64,000 nucleotides of DNA from an uncultured Eubacteriales bacterium (GTDB lineage Bacteria; Bacillota; Clostridia; TANB77; UBA1234): positions 126,130 to 190,129 of the forward strand of contig CASDSU010000016.1 in assembly GCA_949283575.1 (NCBI GenBank). The letters run 5' to 3'. A model generated the notes under the pieces. It saw only the letters and a list, made by a program, of their open reading frames with translations. It searched no databases and was not told the origin of the DNA. Position 1 is the first letter of the stretch, and every line of letters starts with the position of its first letter. Shown piece by piece: positions 26,525 to 33,754 of this stretch. The position numbers and the translations under genes were made by a program.

Positions 26525-28777
26525 ATGAACATTACACACGATGATGAGACTAAAGAATTACAGAAATTGAATAAGACTCAGAGGTTTATAGACAATGAAA
26601 TTAAAGAAAGTGAAGAAAGACTTGAAAGAGGTTTCGAAGATTATGATTTTGATGACTATGCCGATGACTTTATGAAAGCAGCCCTTAAAGAAAAGTTTAA
26701 CCAAAGAATTAAAAATCTAAAAATGGTTAGACAAAAACCATACTTTGCAAGAGTAGATTTTGTTGAAGATGGTGAAGAAAAAAGGGATGCTTTTTATTTG
26801 GGAAAAGTTATGGTTACAGATCATGATACTTTAGAACAAATAGTAATTGACTGGAGGGCTCCAATTGCGGATCTATACTACGAAGGTCGACTTGGCGATG
26901 CAACATATAAGTGTCCTGCTGGGGAAATTAAAGGCGAAATTAAACTAAAGCGTCAATATTTCTTTGATGACAATGGTCTTGCAGATGTGATGGATATTGA
27001 TATTACAACTAATGATGAAATGTTACAACCATTCTTATCTGCAAATTCAGACACAAGACTTAAAAATATTATTTCGACAATTCAAGCAGAACAAAATAGA
27101 ATTATTCGTTCAGATATGTGGCAACCACTTGTTGTTCAAGGTGTTGCAGGTAGTGGAAAAACAACAATAGCTCTTCATAGAATTGCGTATCTAATATATA
27201 ACTATGACAAAAACTTTTTTCCTGAAGAGTTTTTGATAATTGCTCCTAACAAGTTTTTCTTAAATTATATTTCAAACGTATTACCTGATCTTGGTGTTGA
27301 TAGGGTTGGACAAAGTACGTATGAAGAAATAGCTTTTGAGGTAATTGGAAGCAAGTTTGAAATAGAAGAACCAAATGAAAAGCTTGCAAGGATAATAAAT
27401 AATAACAAATCTGAAAAAGAAGAAAAGGTTTGTAAGATAATTGAAGAGGCATCCATATTTAAATCGTCAATAAGATATAAAAATGTAATTGATGACTACA
27501 TTTATGAAATTGAAAAAAGAATGTTACCAGATGATGATTTCAAGATAGGCAAATATATATTTATGACTAAGCAAGAAATTGCTCATTTATATTATAGAGA
27601 GTATGGTAATTTACCTATATGCCGTAGAATAGAAGAAATTTCAAAGCATTTGAAGAATTCAGTTATGATGCGAAATGCGACAATAATAAAAGATATTGAA
27701 GAAGATAGAGATTATAAGGTTGCTAAAATTAAGCAAGAAGAGGAAAACGAACAAATAAGACTTGCGATGATAAGAGATGTTTATGACGAGGCTGACCAAA
27801 TGAAGAAGGTTGTGACGAAAGACGTTAAGAAATATGTTCAAAAATATTTTTTAAATCAAAAAGTATTAGAACCAATTAAGTATTATCGTGAATTTATAGA
27901 TTATTATCTAGAGGAATTTGCAAGTCAAAGAGTTCCAAAAGAACAAATTGCATATATTAAAAATTCATTTGATAAATCGCAGCGCGCTGGAAAAATAGAG
28001 ATGGAAGATATAGCTCCGCTTATGTATTTAAAATATATGATTCATGGAGTTAAAACTAAATTTGATTTAAAACATATTGTAATTGACGAAGCGCAAGATT
28101 TTAGTGAGTTTCAGTTTTATATATTTAAGAAAATTGTAAAGAGTAATTCGCTAACAATATTAGGTGATTTATCACAGGGTATTTATTATTATCGTGGTAC
28201 TCAAAACTGGCAAAAGACGATGAGTACAGTGTTTGGTGTTGATAATGAACCTCAATATTTGACTTTAAAAAAGACATATAGAACAACAGAAGAAATTATG
28301 AATGTTGCTAATAAGGTCATTTCACATATTACAGATAAACTAAATTGTTCTTTAGGTGAACCTGTAATGAAAAATGGTGAACCTGTTACAATTAAAAAGT
28401 TTAATTCTGAAGATGAAATGTATGAAAATATAAAAGCTAGAATTAGTGAGTTGAAATCTCGTAATTTGAAGAACATTGCATTAATAGGGAAAACGGTTGA
28501 AGATTGTAAAGAAATAGCGAGTGCATTGAATGATTTTGCAGAAAAAGAAATTCATATTATAAATGACAAAGATTCTGAATATAATGGTGGAATTAGTATT
28601 GTTCCATCATATTTATCAAAAGGTTTGGAGTTTGATGCAGTTATAGTTACCAATGCAGATGTTCACAATTATACAGATTCTGAAGTTGATACAAAACTGC
28701 TTTATGTATGTGCAACTAGAGCGATGAATACGCTTGATATATACCATGTTGAGCCATTAACGAGTTTACTAAAATAG
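26525..28777 (+). CDS. helD: HelD-like superfamily 1 ATPase (RNA polymerase recycling)
   Basis: 750 residues. UvrD/Rep-like motor with Walker A GVAGSGKTT near residue 210, DEAQDFSEFQF as motif II and a late LEFDAVIV motif. The N-terminal coiled coil (about 1-60, KELQKLNKTQRFIDNEI) is the arm that enters RNA polymerase in HelD, and the CPAGEIKGEIKLKRQYF segment is typical of the family. HelD releases stalled RNA polymerase from DNA. Start ATG 26525 after GTGGAGGTG. Confidence 0.88.
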   Translation: MNITHDDETKELQKLNKTQRFIDNEIKESEERLERGFEDYDFDDYADDFMKAALKEKFNQRIKNLKMVRQKPYFARVDFVEDGEEKRDAFYLGKVMVTDHDTLEQIVIDWRAPIADLYYEGRLGDATYKCPAGEIKGEIKLKRQYFFDDNGLADVMDIDITTNDEMLQPFLSANSDTRLKNIISTIQAEQNRIIRSDMWQPLVVQGVAGSGKTTIALHRIAYLIYNYDKNFFPEEFLIIAPNKFFLNYISNVLPDLGVDRVGQSTYEEIAFEVIGSKFEIEEPNEKLARIINNNKSEKEEKVCKIIEEASIFKSSIRYKNVIDDYIYEIEKRMLPDDDFKIGKYIFMTKQEIAHLYYREYGNLPICRRIEEISKHLKNSVMMRNATIIKDIEEDRDYKVAKIKQEEENEQIRLAMIRDVYDEADQMKKVVTKDVKKYVQKYFLNQKVLEPIKYYREFIDYYLEEFASQRVPKEQIAYIKNSFDKSQRAGKIEMEDIAPLMYLKYMIHGVKTKFDLKHIVIDEAQDFSEFQFYIFKKIVKSNSLTILGDLSQGIYYYRGTQNWQKTMSTVFGVDNEPQYLTLKKTYRTTEEIMNVANKVISHITDKLNCSLGEPVMKNGEPVTIKKFNSEDEMYENIKARISELKSRNLKNIALIGKTVEDCKEIASALNDFAEKEIHIINDKDSEYNGGISIVPSYLSKGLEFDAVIVTNADVHNYTDSEVDTKLLYVCATRAMNTLDIYHVEPLTSLLK

Positions 28778-28797
28778 AATAAAATATAGCCAATTAA

Positions 28798-28836
28798 TAC
28801 CCCGAGTTTACTTGAAAAAAATGTAAATTCGGGGTA
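28798..28836 (+). promoter_or_regulatory. 14-bp inverted repeat overlapping the SLH gene promoter
   Basis: Arms TACCCCGAGTTTAC (28798-28811) and GTAAATTCGGGGTA (28823-28836) differ by one G-U type mismatch. The -35 box starts in the loop and the -10 box begins in the 3' arm. It may be an operator, or the terminator of helD, although no T run follows. Confidence 0.6.
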
Positions 28837-28840
28837 TAAT
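28812..28840 (+). promoter_or_regulatory. Sigma-A promoter of the SLH protein gene
   Basis: TTGAAA (28812-28817), 17-base spacer, TATAAT (28835-28840). Confidence 0.65.
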
Positions 28841-28875
28841 TATATAAAACTTGTCGAAGAATGGGACGTGATTGA

Positions 28876-30783
28876 ATGAAGAAAAAAATGTATAAATTTC
28901 TTGTGATGATATTGTTTATTTTTACTTTTTTTACAACGTATATTTATGCTACTAATGGTGAAGAAAAAATATCGATAAGAAGAGTAGAAATTGCATCTTT
29001 AGAAACACCAGAATTAGATGCAACGATAGATAAAGAAGTCACAATAAAAAGAACTGATGCTGTTTCTGTTTCTAATATTGTTTGGTATAAAAATGGTCGA
29101 ACAATGTTTGAAAATACATTTGATGAACCAGGTACATATATGTGCAGAATATATATGGAAGTAAAAGAGGGCTATATGGTGTCTTCTGAAACAGAGTTTA
29201 TGGTAGAAAACGGCTGGGTTGAATATGCAGAAATGGGTGGTAAACCATTAGTAAATATTACATTCATAGTTAAAGAGCCTACAATTATATATCCAAACAG
29301 AATTATTATTGGTGGTCTTATAAATCCTAAAGCTGGAAATAGAGCAGATTACGATTTGTTTCCGAATCATCCAGATTTTTATACAATTAATAAAGTTGAA
29401 TGGTATAAAGATAATGCGATGATTAGCCAAGCTGATATTTTGAGTGGGGGTACATATAAATGTAGAGTATATATAAATTTACTTAATGGTTTTACGTTAT
29501 ATGATGGGTTGCTTGCTCGCATAGGTTCGGAAGATGCAATAATTATTACTACATCTAATGATACATATGTTGAAGCAGAATACTTTGTTGAACCAGCTCA
29601 AGATGAGTGTTATGTATCTGTGGTTAGAGTCGATTTCCCTACAAAACCTTCTTTTGGGATAAAAAAGAATAGTATTATTCCAGAAAAAGTTGAGCGTAAT
29701 GATTATTATGATATTGATGAAATTGTGTGGTATAAGGAATCAGGAACAATGTATGAAGATACTTTTCGTTCTGGTAGTTATAGATGTAGAGTATTTTTTA
29801 AATTCATTAATGGTGGTTATACAAGTAATACATTACAAGTATATATGGGAGATTCTTTCTTGCCCAAGACGATATCTAGTATAAATGGTAGATATTATGC
29901 GGAAAGAACTTTTTATATAAACCAGCCATACATTACAACTTTTAAATTTACAGATTTGAATTTACCTGAATTTGGAGGAATACAAGATAATAAAGTTACT
30001 TCATTGGAACCAGGAATGTATTCAACAAGCATGGTATATTGGTATAAGGATGATAAATTTATGTCTAATGTCGATACTTTTAAAGAAGGAACATATAAAT
30101 GTAAATTTACACTTAATGTAAATAGTGAATGTATTATAGATGAACAGGCTAACGCACAGATAAATGATAGTGTTGCAACTGTTACACAAGCTTATAATAC
30201 TATTACAGTAGAAATGAATTGTGAAGTAAAAAAACCAAGCATAAAATGGACAAATTCATCAGATTGGTCAAAAACTGAACTTGAATCAGCGCTAAATAAT
30301 GCTCTTATTCCACAAACATTATATAATAAAGACTATACTAAAAGTATAACTCGTGCAGAGTTTGCAGCTGTAGCAGTTAAACTATATGAGAGAGTTGCAT
30401 ATAAAACAGCAAGCCCTGTAGAGAGAAATCCTTTTACAGATACAAATGACGTAGAAGTATTAAAGGCATATGCATTAGGTATTACTAATGGAACTTCAGC
30501 AACAACATTTGAGCCTAATAGTTTGATAACCAGACAAGAAATGGCAACGATGATGGTTAGGTCATTAACTAAAGCGGGAATAAACACGACTGTTAATTTG
30601 GCAGGTGTTTCTAAATTCTCTGATCATAACAAAATAGATAATTGGGCACTTGACGGAGTTTATTTCATGTCTAATATTGGGATTATAAAAGGAGTAGGAA
30701 ATAATACATTTGATGTATTTGGAAATGCGACTAGAGAAGAAGCGCTTGCAATATCAATTAGAAGCGTAAATAAATTCAAATAA
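28876..30783 (+). CDS. Secreted surface protein with four internal repeats and C-terminal SLH domains
   Basis: 635 residues. A signal peptide (about 1-25, KKKMYKFLVMILFIFTFF) is followed by four repeats, each of about 100-130 residues, recognisable by a [IV]-x-WYK[DNE] start and a later G-[ST]-Y-x-C-[RK] motif (near residues 73, 175, 286 and 390). The pattern is immunoglobulin-like with one conserved Trp and Cys. The C-terminal ~150 residues hold S-layer homology motifs (ITRAEFAAVAVKLYE, ITRQEMATMMVRS, TREEALAISIRSV), which bind secondary cell-wall polymers. Ligand unknown. Start ATG 28876. Confidence 0.87.
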   Translation: MKKKMYKFLVMILFIFTFFTTYIYATNGEEKISIRRVEIASLETPELDATIDKEVTIKRTDAVSVSNIVWYKNGRTMFENTFDEPGTYMCRIYMEVKEGYMVSSETEFMVENGWVEYAEMGGKPLVNITFIVKEPTIIYPNRIIIGGLINPKAGNRADYDLFPNHPDFYTINKVEWYKDNAMISQADILSGGTYKCRVYINLLNGFTLYDGLLARIGSEDAIIITTSNDTYVEAEYFVEPAQDECYVSVVRVDFPTKPSFGIKKNSIIPEKVERNDYYDIDEIVWYKESGTMYEDTFRSGSYRCRVFFKFINGGYTSNTLQVYMGDSFLPKTISSINGRYYAERTFYINQPYITTFKFTDLNLPEFGGIQDNKVTSLEPGMYSTSMVYWYKDDKFMSNVDTFKEGTYKCKFTLNVNSECIIDEQANAQINDSVATVTQAYNTITVEMNCEVKKPSIKWTNSSDWSKTELESALNNALIPQTLYNKDYTKSITRAEFAAVAVKLYERVAYKTASPVERNPFTDTNDVEVLKAYALGITNGTSATTFEPNSLITRQEMATMMVRSLTKAGINTTVNLAGVSKFSDHNKIDNWALDGVYFMSNIGIIKGVGNNTFDVFGNATREEALAISIRSVNKFK

Positions 30784-30791
30784 AATTTGGA

Positions 30792-30835
30792 AATTGGGAC
30801 GGTTACTTTTTGAAAAAGAACCGTCCCAATTTTCG
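30792..30835 (+). terminator. Palindromic GGGACGG element between convergent genes
   Basis: Perfect 13-bp arms AATTGGGACGGTT (30792-30804) and AACCGTCCCAATT (30819-30831) around a 14-base loop, followed by TTTT. It can terminate the SLH gene and, in the other direction, nth. The GGGACGGTT core resembles extragenic palindromes common in Clostridia. Confidence 0.8.
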
Positions 30836-30851
30836 AAAAACGGCTGTTAAT

Positions 30852-31487
30852 TTAAAACTTAGTTCTTTTTTTGTATTCTTTACAATATGTGTTAATGACA
30901 CATTCGTTGCATTTTGGATTTCTTGCATCGCATATTGCTCTACCATGATAAACAAATAAATGATTCATAACACGCCAATATTTTTTTGGAATCTTCTTTA
31001 ATAAGTCTTGTTCAACTTTTGATGCATCCGTGTTTTTTGAAAGTCCCAATTTATTAGAGATTCTAAGAGCATGTGTATCAACTGCAATACCTTGACAGTT
31101 ATTAAAAGCTTCAAGCATAATAACATTTGCAGATTTTCTACCAATTCCAGAAAGAGCAGTAAGTTCTTCCATAGTTTCAGGAACAATTCCTTCAAAATTG
31201 TCTATTATTTGTTTAGAAGCTTCATGAATATGTTTAGCCTTATTACGAAAAAAGCTAATCGATGAAATTAATTTCTCAATATCTGAAACTTTCATTTGTG
31301 CAAAAGCTTCAGGAGTATTTGCAATTTTAAATAAATCTTTAGTAACGATATTTACACGTGCATCTGTACATTGTGCCGAAAGCATAACTGCAACTAAAAG
31401 TTCGAATGGAGTCGTATAATCTAAAGATCCTTTTTCTCCATCATAACATTTAGATAATTCAACAATAATTTTTTCTATATTCTTCAT
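30852..31487 (-). CDS. nth: Endonuclease III (DNA glycosylase/AP lyase)
   Basis: 211 residues, full length. It excises oxidised pyrimidines. Helix-hairpin-helix LSGIGRKSA contains the catalytic Lys, VDTHALR the catalytic Asp, and the C-terminal CDARNPKCNECVINTYC gives the C-x6-C-x2-C-x5-C iron-sulfur cluster. Start ATG 31487 after AGAGGTATG. Divergent from the small sporulation-type genes at 31583. Confidence 0.96.
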   Translation of the reverse strand: MKNIEKIIVELSKCYDGEKGSLDYTTPFELLVAVMLSAQCTDARVNIVTKDLFKIANTPEAFAQMKVSDIEKLISSISFFRNKAKHIHEASKQIIDNFEGIVPETMEELTALSGIGRKSANVIMLEAFNNCQGIAVDTHALRISNKLGLSKNTDASKVEQDLLKKIPKKYWRVMNHLFVYHGRAICDARNPKCNECVINTYCKEYKKRTKF

Positions 31488-31582
31488 AGCATACCTCTTA
31501 GAAATTCGGAATTGGACAAATCATTTTGTCACAATAAAGATTTTACCACATACAATATAGTAAATCAAAGGGGTAAGGAGCG

Positions 31583-31738
31583 ATGCCGAGAATGAATTTA
31601 TTTAAAAAAACATTTGGAGTTTGTTTAATAGGATTTGGTTTTGGAACTTTATTAGTTTTATTACTTCCAGTATGCGGTTGGATTTTCGGCATAGGGGTAA
31701 TTACATTAATAATGGGCTTAATATGGCTTTGTAGATAA
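31583..31738 (+). CDS. Small hydrophobic membrane protein (51 aa)
   Basis: An ATG at 31583 with a TAAGGAGCG ribosome binding site opens a 51-codon frame ending at TAA 31736-31738. After a short basic start (MPRMNLFKK) two hydrophobic stretches (about 12-32 and 35-49) around a PVCGW turn form a helical hairpin. It is unrecognised by family. A CATACAAT box resembling a sigma-E -10 element lies at 31549-31556. It directly precedes the SpoVM-like gene, suggesting a small sporulation operon. Confidence 0.55.
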   Translation: MPRMNLFKKTFGVCLIGFGFGTLLVLLLPVCGWIFGIGVITLIMGLIWLCR

Positions 31739-31757
31739 AAAGAGAGGGAGTGGAATC

Positions 31758-31841
31758 ATGAGAATTCTAGTTTACAGACCATCTAAATTCATGAGGAAGG
31801 TATTGCAGCTTATGTTCAAAATAAAAAAAAGCGAGGAGTGA
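31758..31841 (+). CDS. spoVM: SpoVM-like amphipathic sporulation peptide (27 aa)
   Basis: ATG 31758 after AGAGGGAG opens a 27-codon frame to TGA 31839-31841. The product begins MRILVYRPSKFMRKVLQ and ends in a basic tail. It has the SpoVM layout: length of 26-27, a Pro near position 8-9, a Lys-Phe pair right after it and an amphipathic basic helix. SpoVM binds the curved forespore membrane and anchors the SpoIVA coat base. The gene is immediately upstream of, and convergent with, rpmB, the same neighbourhood as spoVM in Bacillus subtilis as I recall it. Too short for standard gene finders. Confidence 0.65.
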   Translation: MRILVYRPSKFMRKVLQLMFKIKKSEE

Positions 31842-31848
31842 CACAGTG

Positions 31849-31914
31849 GGATGTCCGTTAAAGGTTTCATTTTTTTCTGATTTTTACATAAAACGATACA
31901 TTTAATGGACGTCC
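31849..31914. repeat. Imperfect 25-bp inverted repeat
   Basis: Arms 31849-31873 and 31890-31914 match at 20 of 25 positions with two further G-U pairs, loop of 16 bases rich in T. It lies between spoVM and the rpmB terminator and may be a structured 3' end or a small mobile hairpin. Confidence 0.5.
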
Positions 31915-31928
31915 TTTGTTTGTCAGAC

Positions 31929-31962
31929 AAAAAAAGCACCAGCTTAAACTGGTGTTTTTTTT
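31929..31962 (-). terminator. Bidirectional terminator of rpmB
   Basis: GCACCAG and CTGGTGT arms with a 6-base loop flanked by A and T runs on the two sides. Confidence 0.85.
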
Positions 31963-31963
31963 A

Positions 31964-32149
31964 TTAAGCTCTTTCAACTAAGCCAGATCTTAAACATCTA
32001 GAGCAAACTGTTAATTTTTTAGGTGTACCATCAACTACAGCTCTAACTGTTCTTAAATTTGGTTTCCAAGTTCTTGAAGATCTTCTATGTGAGTGACTCA
32101 CTTGCATTGAGAACACTTTTTCTTTTTCACAAATTTCACATTTTGCCAT
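31964..32149 (-). CDS. rpmB: 50S ribosomal protein L28
   Basis: 61 residues, normal length for the zinc-containing form. CEIC (4-7) and CSRC near residue 52 form the zinc knuckle pair; SHSHRRSSRTWKPNLRTV is the family core. The start is ATG 32149 after GGGAGGTG; an upstream in-frame extension has no ribosome binding site and is not protein-like. Confidence 0.95.
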   Translation of the reverse strand: MAKCEICEKEKVFSMQVSHSHRRSSRTWKPNLRTVRAVVDGTPKKLTVCSRCLRSGLVERA

Positions 32150-32345
32150 TTCTAGCACCTCCCTCAGGTTTTCTAAAATCGTTCTTTGATATTTTAGCAC
32201 AAATAATAAACTTTGACAACATTTTTTACAATTCATTGTAATCAAAGTGTATTAAATGGAATTAATTGTAAGTTATATCTTTTGTTGCATGGTTAGTTTA
32301 TGACTTTTAGGTCATTTTGTCAACATTAATTTACAGGTTCCTTTT

Positions 32346-33599
32346 TTATGAAATTATTTCTAATAATTCATTTGAAAGTTTTTGATATTTATTAGCGTTA
32401 TCTTTAAAATACTCTTTTAAAAGTGGTATAACACTGTATTTTACAAGCATTTTTATTTCTGCATCTGGCATTGGCTTACAAAAATATGAATGTCCTATTT
32501 GCATACTTTCATCAAGTTCCAAATTGATTTCTTTAATTTTCTGGATAACTGCTGTTAATAAAGGATTTTGATTATAAAAGTACTGAAATCTTTCGTTATT
32601 AAAAACAGGAGTTATAGTGTAAAAGCAAAATCTCCTTCTAAGTGCATAGTCAGAAAGAGCCAAATTATCATCAAAAGTGTTCATTGTTCCAATGATATAC
32701 AAATTTTCAGGTACATAAAATCTTTCTCTTGAGCAAGATAATTCAATGTAATTTTCCTTTCCTCGTTTATCTATCTCAATAAGAGAGAAGGCTTCACCGA
32801 ATATTTTAGGAATATTTCCTCGGTTGATTTCATCTATAATTACAAAGAATTTTTGATTTGGGTTGTTTCTTGCTTTATTACAAATACGTTTAAAACAACC
32901 ACGTTTATATTTATATATACCTATATCGTCAGGGCGATATCCTTCGATAAATTCATCATTTGAATACATTTCGTGAAATTGAACATTAAGCATTTTTTCG
33001 TCGTCTTTAGAACCGATGATAGAAAAGGCCATACGCCTAGCAATATATGTTTTTCCAACACCTGGAGCACCTTGCAAAACAACATTTTTTCTGGCTAATA
33101 TTAATTCTCTAAGTTCATCATATTCAGATTCATCAAAATAAACATCTTTGAGGAAATCTTCTTTAGAATAAGTATCATATATTTGATATCTTTTTTTAGG
33201 ATTTAATTCGCGAAGCATGCTAAAAATAACTTCGAATTCACGTTTAGAAAGCTTGAAAAGAGTACCTTGCATGTATCTAAATACTTCAAGATTGGCAAGT
33301 TCAATATGAGTTTCCATATTGTAACGAGGAACTGTGTCTGTAAGCCCCTCAATTTTCTTTAACATGATTCGCTCATTTTCTAATTCTTGAACACAAATGC
33401 AAAGACCAAGAACTTCATTACTAGGTTCAACTTCATATGCTACAACAATTTCGCCGCATTTAATTTCAGTGAAGTTTTTATGAAGAGTTCTACTTGTTCC
33501 ATCTTCATTTAGTGCAGAGTAGTAAAAGCAATCGTCTATATCTAATTCTCTAAATTTAAGCATCTTTGGGTTGATGCTTAACCACCAATAATTATTCAT
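32346..33599 (-). CDS. McrB-like AAA+ ATPase with N-terminal EVE domain (orphan, no McrC)
   Basis: 417 residues. Residues about 1-125 resemble an EVE domain (YWWLSINPK, GEIVVAYEV), which reads modified bases. Residues about 160-360 are an McrB-type AAA+ motor: Walker A GAPGVGKT near 183, Walker B FFVIIDEINRGN, and the McrB signature GTMNTFDDN in place of the usual MNTADRS. McrB normally cuts modified DNA with the McrC nuclease; no mcrC is adjacent. ATG 33599 lacks its own ribosome binding site and overlaps the stop of a possible 10-codon leader frame. Confidence 0.85.
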   Translation of the reverse strand: MNNYWWLSINPKMLKFRELDIDDCFYYSALNEDGTSRTLHKNFTEIKCGEIVVAYEVEPSNEVLGLCICVQELENERIMLKKIEGLTDTVPRYNMETHIELANLEVFRYMQGTLFKLSKREFEVIFSMLRELNPKKRYQIYDTYSKEDFLKDVYFDESEYDELRELILARKNVVLQGAPGVGKTYIARRMAFSIIGSKDDEKMLNVQFHEMYSNDEFIEGYRPDDIGIYKYKRGCFKRICNKARNNPNQKFFVIIDEINRGNIPKIFGEAFSLIEIDKRGKENYIELSCSRERFYVPENLYIIGTMNTFDDNLALSDYALRRRFCFYTITPVFNNERFQYFYNQNPLLTAVIQKIKEINLELDESMQIGHSYFCKPMPDAEIKMLVKYSVIPLLKEYFKDNANKYQKLSNELLEIIS

Positions 33600-33628
33600 A
33601 TGATTATATGTGAAATTCTAGAATTCAC
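33596..33628 (-). CDS. Possible 10-codon leader peptide coupled to the McrB-like gene
   Basis: GTG 33628 sits 4 bases after AAGGAG and reads MNSRISHIII to a TGA whose ATGA overlaps the start of the McrB-like gene. This is the only good ribosome binding site in that leader, so coupling could explain how the downstream gene is translated. Very short; supported only by layout. Confidence 0.35.
   Translation of the reverse strand: MNSRISHIII
33610..33628. promoter_or_regulatory. Palindrome in the divergent McrB-like/recG leader
   Basis: GTGAAATTCTAGAATTCAC is an almost perfect palindrome (one extra A). It lies about 30 bases downstream of the McrB-like promoter, where a repressor or mRNA hairpin could act. 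Confidence 0.45.
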
Positions 33629-33655
33629 AACGCTCCTTCCTATAAAACTGCATAT

Positions 33656-33684
33656 ATATTATCATGATTTATGGTAAACTTCAA
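33656..33684 (-). promoter_or_regulatory. Promoter of the McrB-like gene
   Basis: Minus strand TTGAAG (33684-33679), 17-base spacer, TAATAT (33661-33656). Confidence 0.5.
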
Positions 33685-33701
33685 ACATATTCTTTACTTT
33701 G

Positions 33702-33729
33702 TTGACTAAGAACAAAAGTTTGTGATAAT
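33702..33729 (+). promoter_or_regulatory. Promoter of recG
   Basis: TTGACT (33702-33707), 16-base spacer, GATAAT (33724-33729). Confidence 0.6.
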
Positions 33730-33754
33730 CTAATTGTAGATGGAGGAGTATATA

